Assembly (NCBI RefSeq): GCF_029852145.1
Contig: NC_079970.1
Location: 19,410,331-19,474,330 of the forward strand
Length of the DNA stretch: 64,000 nucleotides
Source: Microplitis mediator
Taxonomy: Eukaryota; Arthropoda; Insecta; Hymenoptera; Braconidae
Reading direction: 5' to 3'
Shown: piece by piece, positions 1 to 11,382 of the stretch
Position numbering within the stretch: the stretch's first letter is position 1
Layout of the letters: each line of letters begins with the position of its first letter
Made by a program: the position numbers and the translations under genes
Notes under the pieces: generated by a model
Seen by the model: only the letters and a program-made list of their open reading frames with translations
What the model was told of the DNA's origin: nothing
Databases searched by the model: none

Positions 1-1240
1 CGGGCAGCTTCTCAAAAAATATAGGTATATAAAGACTATAATTTTCAATATATCGAGAAAAATGAAATTTTTAATATATTCGAAAAATATAACTTCAATA
101 TATCGCAAACCATAGATTTAAGCATATAAGTTCTTCCATGTATGATCAATTATATGCAGACAATATATCACTAATTATATAAGTCAAAATATATATAAAT
201 TTTATTATATTATACTTTATAAATTACATATATACCATCCATATATGACAAGAATATATTGAGCATTATATGAGATAACATATATAGAGAAATATAAAAC
301 ATTATATAAAAATAAATATAGGGGAGGGTGGGGCAGAGCGGCCCCCATGGGGCAGAGCGGCCCCCCTGAAATTTTGACCAAAAAAAAAATTTTTTTTTTT
401 TCGACTAATTACTATAAATCCGATATGTTTGCGCATTTTTAGCCCTACGCATGACATTTGGGGCAAAATGAACAAGCCCAAAATTTTGAAAAAGTGATTT
501 TTTCAGATTTTTATCGTCAAATTAAAAAAAAATAGTTATAATTCCACATTTCTAGTCCTACGCATAACACCTGGGGCAAAATGGACCAGCCGAAACTCCC
601 GAAAAAATTATTTTTTCATATTTTTCGGCCGTTTCTCTATGTAAGAGGCAAATTTGGTCACTAAAAATTTATAAAAATTAATTTTTTTTTTTTAGTTGAT
701 AAATTTTTGAAATAAAGTAAAATTATAGAATTGATGTTTTTTTTTATTAAATAAAAATTAGTAATTATGGTAATCGAGAGTGAACGATTTTTTACGCTTT
801 AAAAAATTTTTTTCGAGTAATATAAAACCAAAAATAGTTGTCAAGAGAAAGAAATACATTCTTAGTGATGAAAACAATTTAAAAAAAACAAAAAACGAAA
901 AAAAAAATTTTTTTTATCACTTTTTGAAGGGGGGCCGCTCTGCCCCACAAAAAAAAAAAAATTTTTTTCAGAATATTGGCAAAATGTCCATAAATTTGTT
1001 CGAAATAGGACAAAAGTAAAGTGATCTTATGGTTGAAAGCCACAAAAAATAATAATTGGCTTAGGGGGGCCGCTCTGCCCCACCCTCCCCTATTATTAAA
1101 AATATATAATCCAATATATGTAAAAAACATATATTCATAAATATATATATTTTTGCCGCCATATATTTATCATATACTCACCATATATATTTGTATATAT
1201 TTTTAACAATATATAGCTTTTCCATGCGAGTCGGATCAGG
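1..1240. repeat. ATATATG-unit element broken by a GC-terminal MITE
   Basis: 1-320 and 1,091-1,215 are dense in ATATATG/CATATAT units. Between them, 321-1090 is a foldback with GGGGAGGGTGGGGCAGAGCG at the left end and its complement at the right end, flanked by TA. The left border of the host element lies outside the window. Confidence 0.6.
321..1090. mobile_element. GGGGAGGG-terminal MITE, copy 1 (770 bp)
   Basis: Inverted termini GGGGAGGGTGGGGCAGAGCG and TA duplications (319-320, 1091-1092) define the element. The module GGGGCAGAGCGGCCCCC recurs inside both ends. The interior is A/T homopolymer-rich and codes for nothing convincing. Confidence 0.8.
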
Positions 1241-1788
1241 GTTCAGTTTGAAAAAAAATCTTTCGAATGCCGCATGAATTTTTCTCATCGATTCATCCGT
1301 TCCAGAGATATCAATAGTCAAAAGCTAAAATGTACCATCAATGCGTTTAAAGTTTTATTCAAACCATAAAAATAGCGGTGCGAATAAATGTAAAACTACT
1401 AGTTTGAGTTGTGAAAATACTGCGGACTATAAAAATCACTTTAACAAATTGTTAAAATTTACGTTACAATCTTTCAAATAGACTTTCGGGCGCCTTGTTA
1501 TTATTCAAATACAATAGCAATTTTCAATAGTTTTTTTTTCTCTGCTTTTATTCCAGTAGTATATAAAGTCATCGTATGGTTATTAATTTTACATTCACTA
1601 ATAATGCAATCAATAAATCAACAAGGCGCAAAAATGCCATTTGTTAATTAAAATATATATACATTTGTTGGTTTTGCTGAAAAGTTTTTCATTGTTCTCA
1701 ACAACTCTCATTAAATAACGAATATAATTATTTTCAGAGTTAATAAAATTTAAAAATATTGTAAAAACGAAACATCATGAAATTAATA

Positions 1789-2394
1789 CACTACAAAATA
1801 TGCGGACTAAATCCGGAGTGAATGGGGAGCATATGATTATTTATTTAATCCCTTCGGAGTGAAATTCACTCCTAAAAAAAGGAGTGAATTTTTTTTGGAA
1901 TTTACTTCAAAATTGAAATTTGGAATCAGAGTGAATGCGGATCGAATTAAAATCCAGATCACTTCTAAATCACTCCTTGAAAAAACAAAATCCCTTTTTA
2001 CTCCGTTTACAAAGTGATTTTTTTAAAAACTCCAGAGCTCTAAGTGACCAAGTGGGTTCGGATTGAAATAAAATCCTTAATCACTCTGTAAAATATTGGG
2101 AGCGAATTCGGAATGGTTACAGATTTTATTTAAATCCGAATTCATTCCGTCACTCGGAATTCCGGAGTCTTAAAAAAATCACTCCGCATACGGAGTAAAT
2201 AAGGAGTTTGTTTTTTCAGTGAAGTGATTTCGGAGTGATCGGATTTTATTTAAAACTGCATTTACTCCGATTCAGAGTTTTAATATTAAAATTATTTCCC
2301 TTTAAGAGTTAATTTCACTCCAAAGGTATTAAATAAATAAACAGTCATCTACTCCGACTTTAATCCGCGTTCACTCCGAAAATTTTTTACAGTG
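1789..2394. mobile_element. GGAGTGA-module MITE (family A)
   Basis: The termini are CACTACAAAATAT and AATTTTTTACAGTG. The interior is built of GGAGTGAATT/AATTCACTCC units in both orientations, with spacers such as TTTATTTAAATCC. Confidence 0.85.
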
Positions 2395-2935
2395 CAATAG
2401 ACAATTATTATAAATTTTTGTATAAATTTAGAATACTCTAATTTAGAATTTTCCATTTAGAGATAAAATTTAAATCCTAGATAAGAGCAAAAAAACTTAG
2501 ACGATTCTAAGACTTTCTAGTCGTCTCTCGCGTCGGCTTATATGATTTCACGGACCATCAATTTCTACACATCTTTTATTAGATTTTTTTTCAACGTACA
2601 GTAATGAGCAAACAGACGGGCAATAAACTTTATTGGACTTAACCGAGCAAACAGCTTAATTTGTTTTTCAATAAAATCCATAATCAATTTATCTAATTTG
2701 TATAATTAACCGCTTTACAATTAATTCAACTGTGGAGTTAAATAATACTACCAATTAACAATTGATCAATCCCATAGACAAATTTTAAACCAAATAAATT
2801 TGTTTGCATTGAAAATAACAATACAAATAAACCAATCAATTTATCTACTAATAATTATAGTAATAGTTAGTATTATTACTATAATTATTAGTTTGTTATT
2901 ATAAATTAAATAATTATTTACAAGTTTCGATTTAA
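2395..2935. other. AT-rich intergenic stretch without a recognised feature
   Basis: This is AT-rich sequence with AATTAAT-type low complexity. No coding frame, RNA gene or bounded repeat was seen. Confidence 0.5.
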
Positions 2936-3314
2936 TTAAAATATATTATCATTATCTAGGATGATAAGTCCAATGAATACCACGACCAGTAAACAAACAT
3001 TATTTAATTCTCACCCAAATCAATTAGATTTCAATCACAATTACATTAAAAAAGTACTTTATTGCTGTTTGATCGACCAGTAGAAATTTTACTTCTAATT
3101 GTGTTGCTTCTCTATGCGTAATTATTGCATAATACGACCGTTTATTCACTGGCTCACTCACCCTATATATTAATCCTCTGTATATATATATATATATATT
3201 TCTCTATTTATATAGCTCGAGAGCTTTTATAGAAAATGTATACAAGAGATTATCCTCATGAAATAATTGGTCACATAGCGATTGACAAGACAAAAGACAA
3301 CATGACTTGTTGTA
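2936..3314. repeat. Segmental duplication, copy a
   Basis: This AT-rich block shares its order of features with 5,369-5,711: TATATTATCATT, GACCAGTAAA, CACTGGCTCACTCACCCTAT, an AT microsatellite, GAGCTTTTATAGA, the short ORF and ACATGACTTGTTGTA. The microsatellite is longer in this copy. Confidence 0.8.
3236..3313 (+). other. Copy a of a duplicated short ORF, interrupted by a MITE
   Basis: ATG 3236 reads MYTRDYPHEIIGHIAIDKTK then DNMTCC, and runs into the GC-rich MITE inserted at 3315. It lies at the end of a ~370-bp segment duplicated at 5,369-5,711 and is collinear, without gaps, with copy b. Confidence 0.3.
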
Positions 3315-4174
3315 GGGGAGGACGGGGCAAAGTGGGCCCCTGGGGGCAAAGTAGGCCCCTTAAGACTTTCAAAACTTCAAAAAATATGGGGGCAAAGTGG
3401 GCCCCTCAAAATTTTTTATACACCAATAAATTCGGAAGGATAATAAGCTTATCGAAATTTCTTATACACGCAGAGAATTTTTGAGTATTTTTTACATCAA
3501 AAATTTACAGAAAAATTACTATGTCATAGTAACATGAGGACAGTATGGAATTATTGTACAAATTACTGATAACGTAGAAATTTTTAAAATACAACGAACA
3601 GAATTTACAAGGTGCATTGTAATTTTATCCAAGAAATTTAAATTTCTTAATCTGTTGCTTTGTCAAAATTACAATGCACCTTGTAAATTCTGTTCGATGT
3701 ATTTTAAAAATTTATACAGTATCGGTAATTTGTACAATAATTCCATACTGTCCTCATGTTACTATGACATAGTAATTTTTCTATAAATTTTTGATGTAAA
3801 AAATACCGTAAAATTCTCAGCGTGTATAATGGGGACTTCAATAGACCACCAAAACTGTTCATTAAATATAATGTATTAAGAAAGTTAAAGATAATAAAAT
3901 TACGTTTTAAAGTTATATCGCAACAGACTATTAAAATGAATTTCATGTTATTAAAATACAATTATTTTATAGTTATTTGCAAATATCACACGTGTAAAGA
4001 ATGAAAAATATCAAATCCGAAATTTTTTGGAGAGCTCACTTTGCCTCTAATTTTCGATTTTTCAATTTTAATGGACGCAGCATAATGAAGTGAAAATAAG
4101 TATCAAGAGTCTAAAAAGAAGTAAAAGCGTAAAAAAAATTAATGGTATAATTATTTTACTGCCTCCCTCTCCTC
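3315..4174. mobile_element. GGGGAGG-terminal MITE, copy 2 (GGGGCAAAGTGGGCCCC)
   Basis: The left end repeats GGGGCAAAGTGGGCCCCT three times and the right end is CCTCCCTCTCCTC, flanked by TA. It contains a later insertion at 3467-3824. The shorter copy at 9429-9849 shows the uninterrupted form. Confidence 0.8.
3467..3824. mobile_element. 358-bp near-perfect foldback nested in the GGGGAGG element
   Basis: It is flanked by TA and has termini CACGCAGAGAATTTT/AAAATTCTCAGCGTG. Arms of about 160 bp pair almost perfectly around a loop near 3,630-3,650. The empty site CTTATATAATG is visible in the related element near 9,510. Confidence 0.85.
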
Positions 4175-4180
4175 TATTTT

Positions 4181-4603
4181 CACTGTGAAAAATTTTAGGG
4201 CTCGTTGTATAAATTTTGGTGTGAAAATTACACCAAATATCGTGTTGAATTTTTGCGGTGTGAATTAAAAATTGGACACCGTCAAGCGTGTAAGTGTGTA
4301 ATTTATGATAATTTTGAGTTAAGAAAAATAACCATAAAAATATTTAAATGTTCAGAACACTTTTTAATATTTAAATAAAATTACTGTAGTTATTGATTAC
4401 GTAGTTAATAATATTTAATGATCATTTGTTGCTCATTAATTAAAATTGTAATGAGTAACACGGAATGGTGTACAAAAAATCGATTACACCATGTGAAAAT
4501 TACACGGATGGAAAATTTACAAGAGAGAATTTTATATCGTTACTTCACATTACACCGTGTAAAGTTCTTCGGGTCCATTTTTACACCGAAATTTTTCACA
4601 GTG
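4181..4603. mobile_element. GGTGTAAA-module MITE (family C), copy 1
   Basis: The termini are CACTGTGAAAAATTTT and AATTTTTCACAGTG. Interior units are TTACACC/GGTGTAA, with a unique AT-rich centre shared with 35134-35550. Confidence 0.85.
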
Positions 4604-4605
4604 TA

Positions 4606-5121
4606 CTAATAACGAAACAACTGTTATGATTACAATGTTTTTGTAACGCTAGCAAATTGTTTGTTGTGCCTAGCAATGGTTTGTAACTGCAACAAAACTG
4701 TTATGTTACAGTAAAAAAAGTGATTTGTTAAAATAACAAATTAACAACACTGACAAAATTTTTGAACTCATAAGCTATACTCTCTAAACATGAATTAGTG
4801 AAAATAAGTGAATATTCACTCATTCCAAGTGCAAACCGAACCACTAATTTTAAAAAGTGGTTCGGTTGACACTCAGAATTAGTGAATATTCACGTATTTC
4901 ACTTATTCATGTTTAGAGAGTAAGATTACTTAGGGTAACAAATGACAGCTTTGAATGCCTGCATGTGTTCTCATAACAAATCGAGTTCTTAATTACGACC
5001 CAATTTCATTAGTTATTATAACAAATTGATTTGTTACTGTAAGCTAATCGTGTTTATCACGATAACAAAATTTTTCGTTATCTCGTCTTCTGTTATCAGG
5101 ACGAAATTCTTTTTTTCCGTG
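4606..5121. mobile_element. TAACAAA-module element with a nested hairpin MITE
   Basis: Many TAACAAA/TTTGTTA units in both orientations lie between 4,606 and 5,121, interrupted by the 141-bp element at 4780-4920. The ends are poorly defined; the right end is TTTTTCCGTG. Confidence 0.5.
4780..4920. mobile_element. 141-bp CTCTCTAAAC hairpin MITE, copy 1
   Basis: It is an almost perfect palindrome with ends CTCTCTAAACATGAATTAGT and the complement, flanked by TA. A same-length copy sits at 45750-45890. Confidence 0.9.
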
Positions 5122-5370
5122 CACTCTAAAAAAATCGGAGTAAATTCGGAGTGATCTGGATTTTATTCAAACCCGCATTTATTCCGATTCAGTTTTAATA
5201 TTAAAACGAACTCCCTTTCAGAGTAAATTTCACTCAAAACTGGAGCTTCGATATTATACTAAACCCCTTCCGAGTGAATTTTACTCCAAGGGGATCAAAT
5301 AAATAAACAGATCCGCTCCGCATTCACTTTGAATTAAATCCAGGTTCACTCCGCTGTTTTTTTAATGTAA
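5122..5370. mobile_element. Family A MITE fragment
   Basis: It has CACTCTAAAAAAATCGGAGT at the left and a degenerate end at the right, with GGAGTGA units throughout. Confidence 0.7.
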
Positions 5371-5711
5371 AATATATTATCATTGCCTAGAGTGATCCAT
5401 CCAGTGAGTAACCATGACCAGTAAATGTTCATTATTTAATTATTACCTAGACCAATTAGTCTTCAATCTCAATTACATAAAAAAAAATTTCATTGCTGTT
5501 TGATTTACAAGTGAGAATTTTAATCCTAATTTTGTTGCATCTCTGTACGAAAATATTAATTCACTGGCTCACTCACCCTATACATTAATCCTCCATATAT
5601 ATATTTGTATAGCTCTCGAGCTTTTATAGACAATGTATACAAGTGATTATCCTCATGAGATAACTGGTCATATGGCAATAGTCAAGGCACGAGACAACAT
5701 GACTTGTTGTA
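5369..5711. repeat. Segmental duplication, copy b
   Basis: This is the partner of 2,936-3,314 in direct orientation. Its continuation after TTGTTGTA (ATTTACATTCGCG) gives the pre-insertion sequence at the point where copy a is broken by a MITE. Confidence 0.8.
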
Positions 5712-5740
5712 TTTACATTCGCGTGGATCCTGTACTGTAG
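5633..5740 (+). other. Copy b of the duplicated short ORF (35 codons)
   Basis: ATG 5633 to TAG 5738-5740 reads MYTSDYPHEITGHMAIVKAR then DNMTCCIYIRVDPVL. A TTTTATAGA motif lies just upstream. Compared with copy a there are about ten substitutions and no indel in 78 nt, whereas the flanking duplicated sequence has indels. It may be a small peptide, a leader exon or coincidence. Confidence 0.3.
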
Positions 5741-6125
5741 ATGCCAGCGAAATGGACCAAAGCGGAGAATAACAGATGTAACTTTATAACGTCAATTGCG
5801 CCCTGCATCGTGGAAATGCAGGTGGCGCCGTCGTCCTCGAGAACAAGCAATAGGAGAAAAAGGAGTAGAGTCGAAGGGCAGAGAGGGATACAACGAATAG
5901 TTACTTGGTGGTGGTGGTGGTGGCTGTCGTAGTAGTAGTAGTAGTAGCAGTAGTGGTGTGGGTGGTGGTGGCTGTGGAGGTGATAGTGATGCTGATAGTG
6001 GTGGTGGTGGTGGTTGGTGCGGACGATGCGACGACGACCGGGCGTCGACCGGTAGTCGAATTCACTGCCTTGCTCGAGCAACTCACGTACAGTTGCTCGA
6101 CTTATTTCGTCCTTATACACGATTG
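5711..6125. repeat. Less AT-rich block with GGT/GTA trinucleotide repeats
   Basis: Positions 5906-6019 are imperfect (GGT)n and (AGT)n. Flanks 5,711-5,900 and 6,020-6,120 are unusually GC-balanced and include a short inverted repeat TCGAGCAACT/AGTTGCTCGA. Long frames here on both strands are translations of the repeat (poly-His/Tyr, poly-Val). It may hold an exon or promoter of an unseen transcript. Confidence 0.5.
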
Positions 6126-6745
6126 AACTTTGAATAAATAATTTTTTTATTTACCCTTATTATCCTAATTGCGAAAGTAAATAACAACTTTAGTTAATAT
6201 TTTATTTTTAGTGATAAAATTAAATATTTTTTTTAGTTTTAAGTGATCACGTGGATTGTTAAAATAATTTTTATTCCAGTTTATTTTTAATTTTTTTTAC
6301 AGTAAGTGCAAGTAATTTGTTTTATTTAAAATAAATAAAAATTTGATGACTAGTTCGAGTCATGTTAACATGAAGAAAAACTTCAAAGGGATGTTTTCAA
6401 GCATATTTTCCAGGCTTCCAAGTTAAAAGAAAAAAAGGGTAGGATTTTTTTCTCATTAAAAAGTTTGGTAAACTTTAGTTGAATTTATAAATTTTTTTTT
6501 TATTTTATTTTACTTATTTTTTTAAATTTAATAAATTTATATTATATCTGTATTATTATTTATTGTTTTTATAATTTTTTTTACTCAAATATTTCAAATA
6601 ACAATATTCGCATATACCTCGTGGTATAACGTAAGAGCCGCGTGTTGTTATAAATGTCAACATCATAAAAAACTTTTCTACACATCAATCATCAGTATAT
6701 TAATATATGTATGCATATATATTTATATATTTATGTATTTGCATA
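6126..6745. other. AT-rich intergenic stretch without a recognised feature
   Basis: It consists of T-rich and A-rich low-complexity runs. No bounded element or gene was seen. Confidence 0.5.
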
Positions 6746-6910
6746 CACTGTAAAAAAAGTGGTGTTAAAATTGACTTATTTTAACACCAGTGCGGTGTTA
6801 AAATAAGCATACCGGTGTAGCGGTGTTATCCAACTGGTGTTAAAACGGTGTAGATATACGGAGTAAATTAACTCCGATTGGAGCATGAGGTTGTGAGTAT
6901 AAGTGTTTTA

Positions 6911-7219
6911 CACTGAAAAAAATCAGGAGTAAATTCGAAGTGATTACGGATTTTCTTTAAATCCAAATTCTCTCCGTTACTCGGAAATCCGGAGTAAAAA
7001 AAAGCTATTCCACGTACGGAGTAAATTGGGAGTTTTTTCTTAAAATGAGTGATTTTGGAGGAATCTGAATTTTTTTTTAATCCAAATTCACTCCGATTCG
7101 GAGTTTTAATATTAAAATAAACTCACCTTCGGAGTAAATTTCACTCCAAGGGAAGTAAATCAATGAACAGCCATACACTCCGAATTTAATCCGCGTTCAC
7201 TCCGCAAATTTTTACAGCG
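6911..7219. mobile_element. Family A MITE inserted in family B
   Basis: It is flanked by TA with ends CACTGAAAAAAATC and AATTTTTACAGCG. The unoccupied site is preserved near 15,088 in the sister family B copy (GTTTTAAGATCC), so the 2-bp TA duplication is directly demonstrated. Confidence 0.9.
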
Positions 7220-7311
7220 TAAGATCTACGAAACAGAAAAAAAAATCAAAGTAATATTTCATTAAAATCTCGAAATTGTCGTTAATTGAGAAAAAAACCA
7301 TTTTATTACCT

Positions 7312-8246
7312 GAATCGTTTATTTGAGAAACCCCATAAGTCAATGACTCAAATGAACATATGCAATTTTAGTTTTACAGAAATTATTTTTTTTTGCATTA
7401 TAATTATTATTATCCCTCTGTTTTTCTTATAATAATTCCCGAGTCAAAAAACAAATTCTAGTTTAGCTCTCAAAAGCCTCAATTCCTTTAATGTTTTATT
7501 CGCCGCCTAGAAAGTAACTCTACTTTAGTACTCAAAATCCTCAAGGAGAACTATGAGGTCTAAATGAATCGTTTATTTGAGAAACCCCATAAGTCATGTT
7601 TTTTACGAAATTGGATTTTTTGGATTTTTGGGTTCTTTGGATGTCCCTCCATAGAAATCAATCAAAATATGCATCAAATCAGCGTTTGAAAAAAAATTAA
7701 CCGGGTGACAGCAATTTCATTTAATTGAGAAATCCCATAAGTCAATGACTCAAATAAACATATGAAGTTTAAGTTTTACAGAAATAATTTTTTTTAATTT
7801 TTTATTAAAAATTCGCGCTTTTTTCGGAAATTAATTTCAAATGTTGTTTTATTGTTGACTGTTATATGACTAATTAAAATGTTTAAATTAATTATAATTT
7901 TTTGTAATTTCTGAGGCTCAGAGTTCAAATACATCTTTAATACTTCATTTTATCAGTGTAATAAATGATTTAAGTGGAAACATTTAAAAAAACAATGATT
8001 TTATAACTTTTTTTTCTGTTTGGTCGAAAAACTCCATAAGTCAATCAACTTTAAATAATTTTTTCAAGTAGTTTGAGTTAAAAAATTGAATTTTTCGTGT
8101 TGTAATCTTTTTCAGAAGCGCTAACATTATTGTATTCAATTATTTATTTATTATTTTAATGTCAAGCTTTTCCAAAAAAATTTTTTTTTTGTTTCCTGAA
8201 AAATTTTGTTTTCTTGACTTATGGGGTTTTTCAAATAAACTATTCA
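7312..8246. mobile_element. CCCCATAAGTCA element, copy 1
   Basis: The ends are GAATCGTTTATTTGAG and an inverted copy near 8,246, with probable 4-bp ACCT duplications against the sister family B copy. The motif TGAGAAACCCCATAAGTCA recurs internally. 7,395-8,246 is about 90% like 28,414-29,250. Confidence 0.65.
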
Positions 8247-8754
8247 CCTATAAAATAAGAAGTGTCCTTTTCATTAAACTGAACAAATTACATAAATTTT
8301 TGATCACTTTTCGAACTTAATTATTTAAGGACATTATTATAATTATTTTTATTATAACTCTAAGATTTTTCATAAGGGTAATAACTGATTTAAAGATGAC
8401 ATATTAATCATTGATGATTTAATTTAATTTTTCTCGCTGATTTAGTTTGTAGAGACTTGAATCATAAAAATCTTCTCATATTTTATACAATAACATTAAG
8501 ATGTCATCGAGGACAAATATCCTTTGAATTCATCCATAGTCCATAAAGTGGTGAATCTGTCGTATCATTGATTTTTGAAACAATAAAATTTTTTTTTTTT
8601 ATTTGAAATACAATTCGACTCCTAATACTTCAAAAATAATCTGCCTTTTTTTTACACCGCTACCGGTGTTACTTTAACACCGTTTTAAGTTAAATTTAAC
8701 ACCGATGACCTTAACATCGGGATACCGTGCACTTGCATCGTTTATTTTGCAGTG

Positions 8755-9303
8755 TATATTTATTAATAAATGCGTTATATTTATAAATGGGCATAAAACA
8801 AAAAACGACAAAATAATTAGACATGCGATAATATCTTTGATCACTTATGCGTTAAATAATCATATAATGCCTTTGATCTAGTGTAAAATGTGTTTTCTAG
8901 CATGCAGATGTGTAGCCACAGCTCATCATGAAAATAGCAGTATCCACTAACTGTGATGCGATGCGATGTGATGTGATGGAGTGAATGTATTTATAGTATA
9001 CTGTACAATGTGCATCATTATATTGTTATAAGATAATAATACACGGGAAATCAAGCGTCAATTGATACTCATCCATAAACTCATGTTAAAAAAAATTTTT
9101 TTTAAATAAATGGATAAAATTAGCCAACTACACGATATTCAATACACATGATTTTCATTCAATTAATTCAAGGTTTAATTATAACCATAGAAAATCATTA
9201 TGTAATTAAAAACAAAGTTATAATTAACAGTATCCGTACCTACCTGTGATAATGAATATCGAAAATAAATATTTATTTATAATAATAAGTCGATATAAAT
9301 ATC
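8755..9303. other. Intergenic stretch without a recognised gene
   Basis: It is AT-rich with a short GATGCGATGTGATGT tandem near 8,955. No element boundary or coding frame is supported. Confidence 0.45.
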
Positions 9304-9405
9304 TACTGTAAAAAATTTTCAGAGTGAACGCGGAGTGGATGATTTTTTATTCATTTAATTCCCTCGGAGTGAATTTCACTCTGAAGGGGAGTTTCGGAAA
9401 ATATT
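9304..9405. mobile_element. Truncated family A MITE
   Basis: It begins CTACTGTAAAAAATTTTC, has GGAGTGAATTTCACTC and breaks off without a right terminus. Confidence 0.7.
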
Positions 9406-9428
9406 AATTATAAAAAAACTTACTAATA

Positions 9429-9849
9429 GAGGAGGTGGGGGCAAAGTGAATCCCTTAAAATTTTCAAAACTTCAAAAAATTCGAACAGATAATAAGCTTA
9501 TCGAAATTTCTTATATAATGAGAGCTAAAATAGACCACCAAGCTGTTCATAAAATTACGTTTTAAAGTTACATCGCAGCAGACTATTAAAATGAATTTTA
9601 TGTTATTAAAATACAATTGTTTTATAGTTCTTTGCAAATATCACACGTGTAAAGAATAAAAAATATCAAATCCGAAATTTTTTGGAGGGCCCAATTTGCC
9701 CCTAATTTTCGATTTTTCAATTTTAATGGACGCGCAGCATAATGAAGTGAAAATAAGTATCAAGGGTCTAAAAAGAAGTAAACGCGTAAAAAAAATTAAT
9801 TATATTATAATTATTTTCGTTAAGGGGCCCACTTTGCCCCCCTCTCCCC
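9429..9849. mobile_element. GGGGAGG-terminal MITE, copy 3 (421 bp)
   Basis: It is flanked by TA with ends GAGGAGGTGGGGGCAAAGTG and CACTTTGCCCCCCTCTCCCC. It is collinear with 3315-4174 without the 358-bp insert, and so serves as the empty-site control. Confidence 0.85.
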
Positions 9850-11141
9850 TACATAGTGAGCTTAGGTCTTTGATATTTTGACAATTATAAGCAGCTCATA
9901 ATAAAACTTGAACAAATATAATTCCATTGAGTCACAAACTGTTAGAGGACTTACAACAACCATACCACGGGATAACATTTCATATTTTATCGAAATATCA
10001 AACATTCCCATAAAATCTATGGCACTATAGCGATACTCAATAATTTAATATTTTCACTATGTATTATGTATATATGAAATTATAATTCAGTGAGTTACTA
10101 AAACATTTCATAAATTAAAAACATAATTTTTAAGTTTAATTATTAATATCTGAATTAATTATTTATTGAAATAATTATGTTACTAGTTAACAGCGATTGC
10201 TATTAAATATAAATTCATTTAAGTATTAAAATTCCGGACCGGAGTGAATGCAAACTGAAATAAAATCCGTATTCACTCCCGATTTTTTACAGTGTATAAA
10301 CGAAAATCTTTTAAATTCACGTGATCCATAAAACGATTAAAGATCAAAGGAGTATATTTAAATTTTTCTGACGTCAAAGATATAAAATTTTTTTTAAGGT
10401 TTCAGGTACAGATACAAAAGATATATATTTATTGATAAATGAAATGTAAGACAGTATAGATTGTTTGACGTGGTCAACCACCAGAGAGTTTACAGAAAAG
10501 CAATCATTTTATTTTTCTCCGGAAGCTTGAGACGACGACGCGAATCTTTGAATATAAACGAAACGGCGGTGAAGACGACGCTTTGTAATTCATGGGCCAA
10601 GGGAAGGAAGTCGTAATCCCATACGCCTCAGAGCATCGTCTTGCCCCGAAGACTTTGAACTAGAAAACTATAGATACATATATGTATGTCTAGTATATAT
10701 ATTCTTATATTACACTCTGCTGTATCCATTTTCTTTCTCTCTTTTTATCTTTTTTTTCTCTTTCGTCTACTTGACTCATGCTTCCCTCGAGCACGTGTCG
10801 TATCGTAAAATCTCCATGATAACCATAGTAAAAATCGTTATACGAGTTTTCTAACGGCATGCCGTTTATATATAAACACATATATATACATGTATATGCA
10901 TATTAACTATAGTGTACAAAAAAATAACTCTTGAGACAGACACTGTAGTAGGTACGGTGAGGAAATAAAATCTCATGAAAAAAGGGTCAAACGAAGGTAG
11001 TTAGTTCGGACTATGACCTAAGGACCTTACAACCCTCACCTCAACATTGTCTTGTTACTCACGTCGTGCATGAGAAAACATTTTTTTACACTTACCTTTT
11101 TTTTAGATAATTATTCTTTTATGATTTTTTTTTTTTTTGCT
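9850..11141. other. Intergenic stretch with a GC-balanced block at 10,500-10,680
   Basis: A family A fragment lies at 10,229-10,295. The block 10,500-10,680 is markedly less AT-rich and rich in CG dinucleotides, followed by pyrimidine-rich sequence. It may be a promoter or untranslated exon. No coding frame was recognised. Confidence 0.35.
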
Positions 11142-11382
11142 ACACGGAGAAAATTAATTATGCTATCTACGATACTAAATTTTTAATTTAAACTATTTAA
11201 GATGGTAGCTAAATTTTTCAGTGGTAAAATAATTAGTTTTATATATACCATTGAAAATGATAACAGTATAACAATTGATGCTGGTGACGATTACTATCAA
11301 AGATGCTAATTGTAACTATTAAAGATTATGATTGTTACCTGCAAGGTTGTAAAATTTTGAAACAAAAAATAAGATAAATTTA
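11142..11382. mobile_element. Diverged CACGGAGAAAATTAA element (family T)
   Basis: It starts TA|CACGGAGAAAATTAAT like the family T copy at 36634, with internal TAGTAA/ATTACTA-type units. The right end is not clear. Confidence 0.4.

Larger units (their letters stand above)
6746..8754. mobile_element. GGTGTTAAA-module MITE (family B) carrying two insertions
   Basis: The ends are CACTGTAAAAAAAGTGGTG and TTTTGCAGTG with TA on both sides. Units are GGTGTTAAA/TTTAACACC at the ends. A family A element sits at 6911-7219 and a CCCATAAGTCA element at about 7312-8246. The sister copy at 14961-15892 lacks both. Confidence 0.85.

Noticed and set aside
780..1130. Frames inside the GGGGAGGG element
   Set aside because: They consist of homopolymer-derived Lys/Phe runs and the inverted terminal module; no transposase motif.
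3704..4004. Overlapping frames on both strands in the 3315-4174 element
   Set aside because: They read through the arms of a palindrome, so open frames on both strands are expected by symmetry.
5713..6126. Long frames on both strands (poly-His/Tyr, poly-Thr, poly-Val)
   Set aside because: They are translations of the GGT/AGT trinucleotide tract in several frames at once; no splice or family evidence.
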